Notes under the pieces: model-generated
The model's input: the letters and a program-made list of their open reading frames with translations, nothing else
Told to the model about the DNA's origin: nothing
Database searches by the model: none
Source of the DNA: Flavobacterium panacagri
GTDB lineage: Bacteria > Bacteroidota > Bacteroidia > Flavobacteriales > Flavobacteriaceae
DNA length: 64,000 nt
Reading direction: 5' to 3'
Assembly (NCBI RefSeq): GCF_030378165.1
Contig: NZ_CP119766.1
Coordinates: forward strand, 3,286,001 to 3,350,000
Translations under genes and position numbers: made by a program
Part shown: piece after piece, positions 8,498 to 20,400 of the stretch
Position numbering within the stretch: the first letter of the stretch is position 1
Layout of the letters: each line of letters starts with the position of its first letter

Positions 8498-8527
8498 TTG
8501 TGTATTTAAATTTAATGATTACTTTTG
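8498..8527 (+). promoter_or_regulatory. Promoter of the rpsF-rpsR-rplI operon
   Basis: TTG at 8498-8500 and TACTTTTG at 8520-8527 are separated by 19 nt, a full match to the Bacteroidota sigma-ABfr consensus TTG-N(17-23)-TAnnTTTG. The expected start of transcription is about 8533, leaving a leader of roughly 25 nt before rpsF. Confidence 0.75.
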
Positions 8528-8558
8528 CACCCAATTTTAACAAATAAATATTGTATTT

Positions 8559-8900
8559 ATGAATCATTATGAAACTGTTTTCATTTTAAATCCCGTTTTA
8601 TCTGAGGTTCAGGTGAAGGAAACAGTAACGAAATTTGAAGAATTTCTTACTAGTAGAGGAGCTGAAATGGTATCGAAAGAGGATTGGGGTCTTAAAAAAA
8701 TGGCTTACGAAATCCAAAACAAAAAAAGTGGTTTTTACCATTTATTCGAATTCAAAGTAGCTGGAGAAGTTCTTGTAGCTTTTGAAACTGAATTCAGACG
8801 TGACGAAAGAGTTATGCGTTTCTTAACTGTAAGTTTAGACAAACATGCTATTTCATGGGCGGAAAGAAGAAGAGCTAAATTAAAATCTACTAAAGCGTAA
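8559..8900 (+). CDS. rpsF: 30S ribosomal protein S6
   Basis: S6 binds the central domain of 16S rRNA together with S18 in the small-subunit platform. The 113-residue protein has the family start [21 protein letters not shown], the [23 protein letters not shown] core and [18 protein letters not shown]. It is first in a three-gene operon with rpsR (5 nt gap) and rplI; single-strand binding protein, found between rpsF and rpsR in many bacteria, is absent here as is usual for this group. A good promoter lies upstream. Confidence 0.97.
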   Translation: MNHYETVFILNPVLSEVQVKETVTKFEEFLTSRGAEMVSKEDWGLKKMAYEIQNKKSGFYHLFEFKVAGEVLVAFETEFRRDERVMRFLTVSLDKHAISWAERRRAKLKSTKA

Positions 8901-8905
8901 TTATT

Positions 8906-9202
8906 ATGTCTACAATTGAGCAATCTGCAAAAGGAAAAAAAGACGGAGATATCAGATATTTAACGCCTTTAAACATTGAAACTAACAAAACTAAAAAGTA
9001 TTGCCGTTTCAAAAAATCAGGAATCAAATACATCGATTATAAAGATGCTGATTTCTTATTGAAATTCGTAAATGAGCAAGGAAAAATTCTTCCTCGTCGT
9101 TTAACTGGAACTTCATTAAAATACCAAAGAAAAGTTTCTGTAGCTGTAAAAAGAGCTCGTCACTTAGCTTTAATGCCATACGTGGCCGATTTATTAAAAT
9201 AA
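8906..9202 (+). CDS. rpsR: 30S ribosomal protein S18
   Basis: S18 forms a heterodimer with S6 on the small-subunit platform. At 98 residues it carries an N-terminal extension (about 25 residues, beginning [18 protein letters not shown]) relative to shorter S18 proteins, which is common in flavobacteria. The core [37 protein letters not shown] and [21 protein letters not shown] is diagnostic. It lies 5 nt after rpsF and 64 nt before rplI. Confidence 0.97.
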
Positions 9203-9266
9203 TTAAAAACTCTAGTCGCTGGTTTCTAATAATAGAACCTAACTTCTAAAATATAAGGACAACAAC

Positions 9267-9707
9267 ATGGAACTTATTTTAAAACAAGACGTACAAAACT
9301 TAGGATTTAAAGATGATGTAGTATCTGTAAAACCTGGTTACGGTCGTAACTTTTTAATTCCTCAAGGATTTGCAGTTTTAGCAACTCCTTCTGCTAAAAA
9401 AGTTTTAGCTGAAAACCTAAAACAAAGAGCACACAAAGAAGCTAAAATTGTTGCTGATGCTAAATCTTTAGCTGAAACTATTAAAGCTCTTGAAATTAAA
9501 ATTAGCGCAAAAGCTGGTGGAGAGAAACTTTTTGGTTCTATCACTAATATTGATATCGCTGAAGCTTTAGAGAAATCTGGAAATGCTATCGATAGAAAAT
9601 TCATCACTAGCGGTATCGTTAAACGTATTGGAAAATACAATGCAAGCATCCGTTTACACAGAGATGTAATCGTTGAATTACCATACGAAATCGTTGCTGA
9701 AAAGTAA
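9267..9707 (+). CDS. rplI: 50S ribosomal protein L9
   Basis: L9 binds domain V of 23S rRNA at the base of the L1 stalk and helps keep reading frame. The 146-residue sequence has the N-terminal RNA-binding domain MELILKQDVQNLGFKDDVVSVKPGYGRNFLIP, the central helix (residues 40-75, lysine/alanine-rich) and the C-terminal domain with FGSITNIDIAEAL and IGKYNASIRLHRDVIVELPYEIV. It is the last gene of the ribosomal operon and is followed directly by a strong terminator at 9726-9756. Confidence 0.97.
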   Translation: MELILKQDVQNLGFKDDVVSVKPGYGRNFLIPQGFAVLATPSAKKVLAENLKQRAHKEAKIVADAKSLAETIKALEIKISAKAGGEKLFGSITNIDIAEALEKSGNAIDRKFITSGIVKRIGKYNASIRLHRDVIVELPYEIVAEK

Positions 9708-9725
9708 TAGTTTTATTCGCTATAT

Positions 9726-9756
9726 AAAAATCCCGATGAAAGTCGGGATTTTTTTG
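9726..9756 (+). terminator. Rho-independent terminator after rplI
   Basis: AAAAATCCCGA and TCGGGATTTTT form an 11-bp stem with the loop TGAAAG, followed by a T-run, 19 nt after the rplI stop. Confidence 0.9.
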
Positions 9757-9834
9757 TTTTATCTAATTTTAGAATGTTTAGAATTTTTTGTACTGCAATA
9801 AATCTAAGATCTAAAATTTAAAATCTAAAATTTA

Positions 9835-10308
9835 ATGAAATACACAAGATTAACAAAAGAACAGTTTGATGAATTACATGCTGAATTTGCAAGTTTTTTG
9901 GCAACTCAAACAATTGATAGAAAAGAATGGGAAGAGCTTAAAGAAAATAAACCTGAAGTAGCAGAACAAGAGCTGGATGTGTTCTCAGATTTAATCTGGG
10001 AGGGTGTGTTGTCGAGAGCAGAATATTTGGAACATTTTTCTAAGAATCATATTTTTTTGTTTCATTGTTTTGATACTTATATAAAATCGATCGTTTTGAA
10101 ATCTCTGTCACCTGAGACGGATTTTTTAACAAAAGAAGGACTTCAATGGTTAAGTGATAATATGTTTACAGATAATATTGAAATGAAAGTAGGGAAAAAA
10201 GTGTTTACTGATGAAAGAAATATTTCAATTTTTGAATTGATTAAACAAGGTGCATTTTTAAGTGACGGACAATTATTTAACCAAATTAATACGATTATTG
10301 AGTCGTAA
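9835..10308 (+). CDS. DUF6495 family protein
   Basis: This 157-residue soluble, acidic, helical protein has no signal peptide or membrane span. I recognise it as the DUF6495 family from the start MKYTRLTKEQFDELHAEFASFLATQTIDRKEW and the segment EVAEQELDVFSDLIWEGVLSRAEYLEHFS; such proteins are conserved in Flavobacteriaceae and have no known function. A stretch of AATCTAAA-type repeats directly precedes the ATG. It has its own terminator and is probably transcribed alone. Confidence 0.75.
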   Translation: MKYTRLTKEQFDELHAEFASFLATQTIDRKEWEELKENKPEVAEQELDVFSDLIWEGVLSRAEYLEHFSKNHIFLFHCFDTYIKSIVLKSLSPETDFLTKEGLQWLSDNMFTDNIEMKVGKKVFTDERNISIFELIKQGAFLSDGQLFNQINTIIES

Positions 10309-10329
10309 TTAGGTTTGTAATGTTTTTTG

Positions 10330-10368
10330 AAAGGCAAATGATTGAATGTTAATTGTTTGCCTTTTTTG
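10330..10368 (+). terminator. Terminator after the DUF6495 gene
   Basis: AAAGGCAAA (10330-10338) and TTTGCCTTT (10356-10364) pair perfectly, followed by further T residues; it begins 22 nt after the DUF6495 stop. Confidence 0.85.
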
Positions 10369-10799
10369 TTGTTTTTTAACTTTTGTTTAAGTTTGTTTTG
10401 ATTTTCTTCTAGGTGTTTCTACTTGTTTTCCTTCTTTTTTTCAAAGTTTTAGCAAATTAATTAGCGACATGCTTTTTTTAGTGTATTTGGTCTGAATTAC
10501 GGATAGTTTTATCGATAAAATTTCAATAAATGTAAGATTATACTTTAATTTTTGTTATTTAACACTTTTTGTTGAACTTTTATTTAAGAAAATTTTTATA
10601 ACATAATTTTGTTAAAATAGTAGGTTTTTCTGATGTTTTCAAAGGGTGTTAAAATTTGATTTTTCATTTAAGATAAAAATTATAAGAATTTTATCCTTGT
10701 TTTATGTTTTGGTTTTTTTTAATTTTAATATAGAAAAGTTAAACAAAATTTTGTTTGTGCTTTTTTCCAAAACCAAATTATAACCTAAAAAATCTGCGT
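10369..10799. other. Very AT-rich gene-free stretch
   Basis: About 430 nt with long T-runs and no supported gene, RNA gene or clear repeat. No full TTG plus TAnnTTTG promoter was found. It separates the DUF6495 terminator from the adhesin leader region. Confidence 0.6.
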
Positions 10800-11003
10800 A
10801 TGGAATTGACAATTACTTTATTTATCAATTTTATTTTAGCTTTATTTTTTATCCTATTTAGCTTAATTCATCTTAGTGATGGATATAACCCTTATTCGAT
10901 TTCTAAATCTATTTTTTTACCCAAAATTATATTGTTTAAATTTCTGTTTTTTATATACCCTGCTCGGCGTATTTATGAGAAACAGCAAAACTGTTTGTGC
11001 TGA
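10800..11003 (+). CDS. Possible small membrane protein (weak)
   Basis: A 67-codon frame begins at an ATG (MELTITLFINFILALFFILF) and would encode one or two hydrophobic helices followed by a short basic tail. The frame also runs upstream to a TTG at 10755. Codon content is dominated by A and T and by phenylalanine, leucine and isoleucine, which open frames in T-rich spacer DNA give by chance. No family is recognised and no promoter is evident. I list it only as a possibility. Confidence 0.2.
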   Translation: MELTITLFINFILALFFILFSLIHLSDGYNPYSISKSIFLPKIILFKFLFFIYPARRIYEKQQNCLC

Positions 11004-11136
11004 TATAAACGAGTTCAGATCGTAAGAATTATTTTGAAGCGATTTTAAGAAAGATTAATCAACTTTCTTTTAAGTTTTGAACCTAACTATATAAAAGAGA
11101 ATTTCCCCAATTCTACGTCAACTAAAAATTTTCATT

Positions 11137-11277
11137 ATGAAAATTAGACCTGCAACAAATCACTCCTCTGAGAAAATTGACTACAATCAATTTTTCTCAA
11201 AAAAGACAGAACATTTTTTACTTCAGAGAAGTAAGGTTTGTTCTCTGGCATATTTCGGTATGTCGAATTCAACATAA
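11137..11277 (+). CDS. 46-codon ORF in the leader of the giant adhesin gene (uncertain)
   Basis: The frame starts at an ATG (MKIRPATNHSSEKIDYNQFF) and ends at TAA 11275-11277. The amino acid mix is balanced and includes basic and polar residues, unlike random AT-rich frames, and the ATG has an A/T-rich upstream region of the kind used here. The sequence also contains strong inverted repeats (11170-11198, 11218-11247), so the region may be a structured RNA rather than a gene. No homologue is recognised. Confidence 0.3.
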   Translation: MKIRPATNHSSEKIDYNQFFSKKTEHFLLQRSKVCSLAYFGMSNST

Positions 11278-11291
11278 TTTTTTTGCCGAAA
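11170..11291 (+). promoter_or_regulatory. Structured leader upstream of the adhesin gene
   Basis: GAGAAAATTGA (11170-11180) pairs with TCAATTTTTCTC (11187-11198) with one bulge. TTACTTC (11218-11224) pairs with GAAGTAA (11228-11234), while CAGAGAA (11224-11230) can instead pair with TTCTCTG (11241-11247), so the last two hairpins exclude each other. TTTCGG (11253-11258) can pair with CCGAAA (11286-11291). Alternative pairings of this kind suggest a regulated leader, but no terminator or known riboswitch is recognised. Confidence 0.4.
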
Positions 11292-11293
11292 CA

Positions 11294-11301
11294 TAATTTT
11301 G
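11294..11301 (+). promoter_or_regulatory. Candidate -7 element for the adhesin operon
   Basis: TAATTTTG fits TAnnTTTG and lies 123 nt before the adhesin ATG. No TTG lies 17-23 nt upstream, and the 10-mer ACATAATTTT occurs twice (11272 and 11291), so this is weak. Confidence 0.3.
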
Positions 11302-11424
11302 AACCTTTAGAGGGTTTGTAGATTTTGTTTTAACTGTTTGATTTTTAATTGATTGTTCAATTGCGTAGGTGTTTGCACTTACTGCAAGAGGTGTTTTATT
11401 GTCCATTTTCTAATCTTCCAAATT

Positions 11425-14400
11425 ATGAAAAAAAACTTTACTTTTTGTAATCTCAAGTATCAAATGAGATTATTGGGACTTTTAACTTTATTTTTTTTAT
11501 GCACTAATGCATTCTCTCAGACTATTTGCAGACCCGTGTCTCAAACTAATAGTCAAGGAGGATTATTATGCGTAGGATTAAATGTTGATAGTCCGGCCAA
11601 CGCTTACGATAGCGCGGGTTTAACGACTTATGCAACTCTAACTAATGCTGTTGGAGTAGGTTGTTTTGTTGAAGAAACGATGACTTTAAACCAGACGGCG
11701 AGGGCTGGCGATCAAATTGCCATTTATTTTGGTACGGGCAACGGTCTGCTTGACGTTGGTTTGTTATCAAATGCTTCACTTCAAGCAAAAAATTCGGGTG
11801 TCAATGTAGGTTCGAGTGTGGCTCTAAATAGTCCGCTGTTGAACCTGAACTTGTTAAATGGCAATACTGTTGCAGTGGCAAAGTATACTGTAACAGGTGA
11901 TACAAATCAAATTCAGATTCAGGTTGGAGGACTGGTTAGTCTTCTGGTTAGTCTTCGAATTTATGATGTTCGTTTAGAATTTGCGCAGCCTACTGTAACT
12001 GGTGGTTTATCGCAAACCGTTTGTGCTGGATCTGCAACAACCTTAACAGCTACCCCAGCTGCTGGAACTACACTAGCTTGGTATAGTTCAGCTTCTTCTA
12101 CGACACCTTTAGCTACTGGAAATACATATACAACTCCAGCTTTGTCTAATACTACAACATATTATATAGGTATCTCTAGAACGGCAGGCTGCGAAGGCAA
12201 TGTTCGTGTGCCGGTTGTTTTAAATATTTCAAATCCGGTTGCGCCGGCAATTAGTAATTCTGGACTTACAGTTTGTTCTACAGGAGCAACACAGCAGACC
12301 ACTTTGTCTGTTTTAAATCCTGTACCAGGAACTACTTATTCATGGTATTCTGCAGGAAGTGGAGGTACCGCATTAGCAACGGGTACAACTTATTCACCAA
12401 CCGTTTCATTAGGAACTACTCCGTTTTTTGTGGAGGCCTCTATAGGAAGCTGTATTAGTTCTAGAGTACAAACGAATGTTGTTTCTACAGCTGTTCCGGC
12501 AAATCCAACGGTTTTAACTCAAAGTGTTACAATTCAATCAGGTCAGAATGCAACCCTTATGGCTTCCAGTTCTGAACTAGGGGTACAGCTAAATTGGTAT
12601 GAAGCTGCTACTGGTGGTTCGCCAGTTGCATCGAATACAGCTACTTTCGTTACTCCAATTTTGACAGCTAACAAAACTTATTACGTAGAGGCACAAAGTC
12701 CTAATGGAAGTTGTCCTAGTGCTTTAAGAATTCCAGTAACAGTTACTGTGCAGCCTGCATCTTTGGTTGGCTGTCTTGAAGCAAGCAGTCAAGCAATAGT
12801 TCAAAATGGTTTGTGTTTGTTATGTAGTTCTGCAAATCCAAATAATTCTGTAGATGGAAATACCGCAACAGCAACGCAATTATCTGTACCAGTTGGATTA
12901 ATTAATGGATGGATTCAACAGACAGTACAATTTGCAAATCCGGGTAAAGCTGGTGATATTGTAGATGTTGATCTAGAATTGCCAGGCGGAATAGCGGATT
13001 TATCATTATTAGGGGCTGTAAGTTTAGCTACTTATAATGGTGCCACGTATAATAATGATAGAGTTGCAGTTAATAATCCATTAATTACTTTACAATTATT
13101 ATCAGGTAATCGTTTTAGAGCTAGTGTTGTTGCTGGTGCTAACTTTGATCGTGTAGAAATTCGATTAGGTGGTCTAGCAACAGTATTAACTACTGTAAAT
13201 ATTTATCAAGCAACATATAGATATAAAGCTCCAGTGATAACTGGAAATACTACAGTTTGTAGCGGACAAGCTACTACATTAACAGCATCTTTAGCTGTTG
13301 GTGAAACTGTTAATTGGTATAGTGCAGCGACTGGCGGAACTTCATTAGCTTCTACTGCTTCATTTACTACACCAGTTTTAACGGTTCCAACTACATATTA
13401 TGTTCAAGTAGCAAGAAATGGTTGTGTTAATAGTGAGAGAAATCCAGTTCAGGTTTTGGTAGATATTCCTGTAAATCCTGTAGTAACTTTTTCTCCTACG
13501 ACTATTTGCAGTGGACAGTCTACAACTATAACAGTTCAGACTCCAATTGCAGGTACTATTTATAATTGGTACGATGCTGCAACAGGTGGAAATTTAGTAT
13601 TTACTGGAACTTCATTTACAACTCCAGCTTTGGCAGTAAATACTAATTATTATGTAGAAGCAGCTATAGGAAGCTGTACGTCATTAAGTCGTACTCCAGT
13701 TGATTTAATTGTTAGCCCTGTGCCAGCAACACCAACATTTGCATCATCAGATGTAATTATTCATTCTGGACAAACAATTACATTGGCTGTTCAAAATCCA
13801 GCAGCTGGTGTTCGATACAATTGGTACGATGTGCCAACAGGAGGAGCTTCGATAGTTTTTGATGCTACCAATTATACTCCAAGTCCGGCATTAACAGCAA
13901 ATAAAACCTATTATGTTGAAGCAGTAAATATTTTAACAGACTGTGCTAATTCTGTTAGGGGAGTAATTAATGTTATTGTGATTCCTAATGTAACTACATG
14001 TTTACAAGCAAATGCTCAAACAGTATCTTCTGATCCAACACTTCCAGTTTCGTTATGTCTTGGTTGTAATGTTTTAAATGCAAATGACGCTGTGGATGGA
14101 AACATTAATACTTATTCACAGTTTACTGTACCAGTTGGTTTAGGTGGATATATTCAGCAAAGTTTAACTTTTGCTACTCCTGGACAAACAGGTGATATAA
14201 TAGATGTAGAATTGGAAATTCCAGGCGGAGTTTTGGATATATCAGCTTTATCCTATATCAGTTTAGCAACTTATAACGGAGCAGCTTTTAATAATGATAG
14301 AATTTCAATTAATAATAATTTATTAAATATTCAATTATTAACAGGAAATAGGTTTAAAGCTAGTTTTACAGCAACGGCACCATTTACGACACTTGAAGTT

Positions 14401-17400
14401 AGATATAATGCAGGAGTTTCACTTTTAACAAATTTATATCTTTATCAAGCTTCTTACAGATTTCCAAATGCGGCTGTAACAGGAGCGGCAAATCCAATCT
14501 GTGTTGGGCAGAGCGCTACCTTAACTCCAGTTTCTACAGGAGGGGAAACTTTTACTTGGTATACGGTGCCTACAGGAGGAACTGCAATAACACCGACACC
14601 TGGAGGTGTTTTAACAACGCCAGCTTTATCCGCTACAACTACGTACTATTTACAAGGAACACGTTTAGGCTGTGATAATAGTTTACGCCAAGGAGTTACA
14701 GTTACTGTGCTGCCAATTCCTACAGATGCAGACATAACAGTTACAACTCCTATTGAAGCGACTTGTGCCGGAGGAGCAGTTATAGCACCTTCAACAACTA
14801 TTGCAGGAGCTCAATTTAGATATTATACAGATCAAGATAAAGCAACAGAAATTGTAGATGGAAGTACAATTGGAACTGCGTCATTTACAAAAGATCCAGT
14901 AACAGGTGCACTTACAATCACAGGACTTACAGCAGGAACTTATAATTATTATATTTCTATTTTAAATGGTGGAACTTGTGAAAATTTAAATAACACATTA
15001 AAACAAGTTACGGTTAATTTTCCTTCGACTACACCTTTAACAGTAATTGCTACTCCATTGGTAGCTTGTGGAAGCGCTAATTTAAGAAATGGAATTACGA
15101 ATTTTGATTCTACTGGAAATACAACATATACGTTTTATGATTCTTCAAATAATGTAATTACTTCAGATGCTGCATCGAATATTACAATAAGCGGAGTTTA
15201 TTCGGTAGAGGCTCAAGATAATACTTCTACTTGTCCATCTGCTAGAGCGTCAATAACAGTAACAATTAATGCTTTGCCAAGTTTAGTTATAACAAATCCA
15301 CAAGAATCAGTGAATGTAGGTTCAAATGTAACCTTGGCAGCTGTTTCAACTGGAAGTGTTTCTTGGTATGATCCGCAAGGAAATCCTTTACCAAGCGGAA
15401 CAACAGGTGTTTTAAATATTCCTGGTGTTTATACTTATACAGCAGTAGCAAGTGACGGAATTTGTACAGCCACAGCAACAAAAATAATTAATGTAATTGA
15501 TCTTAGCAGCTGTCAGACTTTAGCAGAAAGAGTTTATGCTACCGGACAAACATCAGGTTCAATCATTACGGGAACTGTTACTGCTGGGACAAATGCTATA
15601 GATGGCAATCCTCAAACATTCTCAACTATTACTACAGGTTTAGGACTTCTAGGAGTAGGGACAACATGGCAGGATTTGACTTGGCCAACAACAATTGCAA
15701 AAGGAACGCCAGTTACAATTAAACTAGGTTCAGAGTATAGTTTACTGGCTGTTGGACAAAACTTATCAGTAGTGGGATTGAACGGAAGTACGCCAATTGG
15801 AGCAATGCAGTCAGTTTCAGGATCATTATTGAATTTAATTTCAGGAGATAATACTTATGAATTTACTTTTGTTCCTTCGGATGCTTCAGGCCCTCAGGAT
15901 TATACAGGAATTCGTATTCAATCAGCTTCAGTTGTAAGTGTTGCTCAAAACACAAAAGTATTTGATGCGCATTACAATAGACCAGTTTCATCCGTAGCAT
16001 GTACACCAGGGGATATTCAGGATATATTTTACGGAGCAACAGATTTAGGGCTTCCAGTTGGAGCAGTTACTGGTACAGTTGGAGTAAGCGACGCATGGAA
16101 TATTGCAGATAATGATATTACTACATTTGCAACAATGTACAGTGCAGTGGGAGTTTTAACTGCTGCAGATTTGACAGTTCAGTTCAAAACTCCATCTGTT
16201 GTGAGTGATACTTTAAGAATTGTAATATCTAAACCAGGAACACTTTTAGATGTAAATTTATTGACTGGATTTACAATTCAGCGTTATTTAGGTAATGTTG
16301 CTGTTGGAGCTCCGATTCAAAATACAAGCACATTGTTAAGTTTAAGACTGCTTCCAGGGAATTCTTTAGCAATGGTATTAGTTTCTTCTCCAACAGAAAT
16401 CTATGATAGAGTTAGAATTCGTTTTGGAGGAGTAGCAGGTGTATTAGATTTCTTAAGAGTTCATACGGTAGAAAGAACGGCTAATACAACAGTTATAGGA
16501 GCAGATCCTCAGAATAAAATAACAGTCTGTCCAGGGTCAGACATCACGCTTCAGATTCCTGAAGATGCTTGTTCTACCTATATTTGGTATGATGCAATAA
16601 CAGGAGGAAATCCATTAGCATCTGGTATTAAATACACGGTACTAGCAAATTTAGCGGCAGGAATTTATAAATACTATGTGCAACCGGTACGTTATGGTTG
16701 TGAAACTTTTGCAAGAGGGGAAGTAACCGTTGAGGTAAAAGCTTCTGCTCCAGTAAATGCTTTAACAGATATTACTTTAAATGGAGGAACAACTACTTCA
16801 ATTTGTTCAATTTCAGGATCAGTAACATTAGCAACTAGCTTAAGTGGAACTCCAGTTTTAACTAATCCAGTATACCACTGGTATAGCTTGAATGGAACAA
16901 CTCATCAGTTAATTCCAGGCGAAACAACCTCACAATTAGTTGTAAACGGATTATTACCAGGAACCTATACTTATTATGTTGGAGTGAGCTCAGATCAATT
17001 CTGCGAAACTTCAGAAGCAGATAGAAAACAAATTACGTTTACAATTCTGCCTCCTTCAACAGTAAATGATATTTTGGTTGATGATGTAACAGTTTGCCAT
17101 AGTGTACCAGCTTCATTAACACCGACAGCACCTTCATTAACTAGTCCAGTATTTACCTGGTATTTGGATGTTAATAAAACACAGCCAATTACAAGTGGTT
17201 CTGTTATAGCAGGAGTAACTTATACAATTGATGCTGCTGGTGTATTGACAGCTGTTGGATTGACAAAAGCAATGAGTCCAATCACTTATTATGTTGCGGT
17301 TTCTAGCAGCAATACATGTGAGAACCTAGCAGGTACTTTGCAAGATGCAGTGATTATAATTAGTGATCCAAATACACCAACAACAACAGATACAACACAA

Positions 17401-20400
17401 GATTTTTGTTCTGTAATTACCCCTACAGTTGCAAACATTCAAGTAAATGAAAGTAATGTTGTATGGTATAATGTCGAAACAGGAGGAACTCCGTTAGCAT
17501 CGACTACAGCTTTAGTAAATGGAATTTATTATGCTGCAGCGACAGATGCAATTACTGGCTGTGAAAGTAGTATAAGATTGGCTGTTACAATTTCAATAAA
17601 TGATCCAGGAACACCGACATTAGTAACAGCAGGAACACAGAATTTCTGTTTAGTAAACGCTCCGACATTTGCAAGTATTCAAACTAACGAAAGTAATATA
17701 GTTTGGTATACTGCTTTAACTGGAGGAACATTGATTCCATCAACAACTGTTTTGACAACTGGACAGTATTTTGCAGCAATTTCAGATCCAGCAACAGGCT
17801 GTGAAAGCGCCGTAAGATTAACAGTTGATGTAATAGTTAGCGATCCGGGAACACCAACATTGGTAACAGCAGGAACTCAGAATTTCTGTTTAGAAGATGC
17901 ACCTACATTTGCGAGCATTCAGACAAACGAAAGTAATATTGTATGGTATACGGCTTTAACCGGCGGAACATTAATTCCATCTGCCGCAGCATTGACAACC
18001 GGAACATATTATGCTGCTATCAGCGATCCGGCAACAGGCTGTGAAAGCGCTTCTAGACTAACAGTAGAGGTTATTGTAAATGATCCGGGGACACCGACTT
18101 TAGTAACAGCAGGAACTCAGAATTTCTGTTTAGTAAATGCACCGACTTTTGCAAGTGTTCAATTCAATCAAAGCAATATTATCTGGTATACAGCTTTATC
18201 AGGCGGAACAGTAATTGCGCCAACAACAGCGTTAACAAGCGGTACATATTATGCATCAATTTCAGATCCAGCAACAGGCTGTGAAAGTGCATCAAGACTA
18301 ACTGTTGATGTAATTGTTAGTGATCCGGGAACACCAACATTGGTAACAGCAGGAACTCAGAATTTCTGTTTAGTAAATGCTCCAACATTTGCAAGTATTC
18401 AAACTAACGAAAGTAATATAGTTTGGTATACTGCTTTAACTGGAGGAACATTGATTCCATCAACAACTGTTTTGACAACTGGACAGTATTTTGCAGCAAT
18501 TTCAGATCCAGCAACAGGCTGTGAAAGCGCCGTAAGATTAACAGTTGATGTAATAGTTAGCGATCCGGGAACACCGACATTAGTAACAGCAGGAACTCAG
18601 AATTTCTGTTTAGAAGATGCACCTACATTTGCGAGCATTCAGACAAACGAAAGCAATATTGTATGGTATACGGCTTTAACGGGCGGAATATTAATTCCAT
18701 CTGCTGCAGCATTGACAACCGGAACATATTATGCTGCTATCAGCGATCCGGCAACAGGCTGTGAAAGCGCTTCTAGACTAACAGTAGAAGTTATTGTAAA
18801 TGATCCGGGGACACCGACTTTAGTAACAGCAGGAACTCAGAATTTCTGTTTAGTAAATGCACCGACTTTTGCAAGTGTTCAATTTAATCAAAGCAATATT
18901 ATCTGGTATACAGCTTTAACAGGCGGAACAGTAATTGCGCCAACAACAGCGTTGACAACAGGACAATATTTCGCAGCAATTTCAGATCCAGCAACAGGCT
19001 GTGAAAGTGCTGTAAGACTAACAGTTGATGTAATTGTTAGTGATCCGGGAACACCGACTTTAGTAACAGCAGGAACTCAAAACTTCTGTTTGGTAAATGC
19101 ACCGACTTTTGCAAGTGTTCAATTCAATCAAAGCAATATTATCTGGTATACAGCTTTAACAGGCGGAACATTGATTCCATCAACAATAGCGTTAACCAGT
19201 GGGACATATTACGCAGCAATTTCAGACCCAGCAACAGGTTGTGAAAGTTCAGTAAGATTACAGGTTGCAGTAAGTGTAACTGATCCAGCTACGCCAACAA
19301 CAAATGCGACGACACAAACTTTCTGTTCTGGAGTAAATCCAACAGTTGCTAACATTCAAGTGAATGAAAGTAATGTAGTTTGGTATACAACACAAAATGG
19401 GGGAACTGCATTAGCTTCAACGGCTGTATTAACAACAGCTACATATTTTGGAGCTATAAAAGATCCAGTAACAGGATGCGAAAGCAGTGTGAGATTACAA
19501 GTAGCAGTTACAGTTGGAAACACAATAAATCCAACAACAAATAATACTGCACAAACTTTCTGTTCTACTACGGTACCTACAATAGCTAATATTCAGGTAA
19601 ACGAAAGTAATGTAACTTGGTATACAGCTGCAACAGGAGGAACGGCACTTCCAGCAGGAACAGTATTGACTTCAGGAGTTTATTTTGGAAATATTGTGGA
19701 TGCTGCAACAGGTTGTGAAAGCACAACACGTTTACAGGTAACAGTTACAGTTGTCAATCCTAGTGCAACACCAACAACAAATAATGCGACTCAGAACTTC
19801 TGTACGCTCAATTCGCCAACAGTTGCGAATATCCAAGTGAACGAAGCAAATGTAGTTTGGTATACAACAGCAACTGGAGGAACGGCACTTGCAACAACTG
19901 CAGCGCTTACAACAGGTATCTATTATGGAGCAGTTTCTAGTGCGATTGGTTGTGAAAATCCAGTTAGACTTGCTGTTACTGTAAATGTAAATGCACCAAG
20001 TGTCATTACAACTACAAATACAGCTCAGAAATTCTGTTTATCTGCAGTGCCAACATTAGCTAATATTCAAGTAAATGAAGCAAATGTAGTTTGGTATGCT
20101 GCTGCGACAGGAGGAACTCCATTGGCTGCTAATACCGCACTTACAGCAACAACTTATTATGCTGGAGCTTTAGCGAATACGACTAATGGCTGTGATAACG
20201 GATCAAGATTGGCAATAACTGTTTCATTTGAAAATGATGCGGCTTATCAAATTGCAACAACAGATGATACGCCTTGTGTATTCAAAGGTGTGACATACTC
20301 GATCGCTAATGGAAAATCTGATTATGTATGGACAATTAACGGAGGTACAATTGTTACTGGAGGAGGTACAGCAGACGGTTCTGTTACGGTTTCTTGGTCA

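Noticed and set aside
11353..11424. N-terminal extension of the adhesin starting at TTG 11353
   Set aside because: The extra residues would precede and spoil the signal peptide; the ATG at 11425 gives a normal N terminus.
17365..20240. Regular repeats taken as a CRISPR array
   Set aside because: Units are 240 bp, contiguous without spacers, and encode protein in frame.
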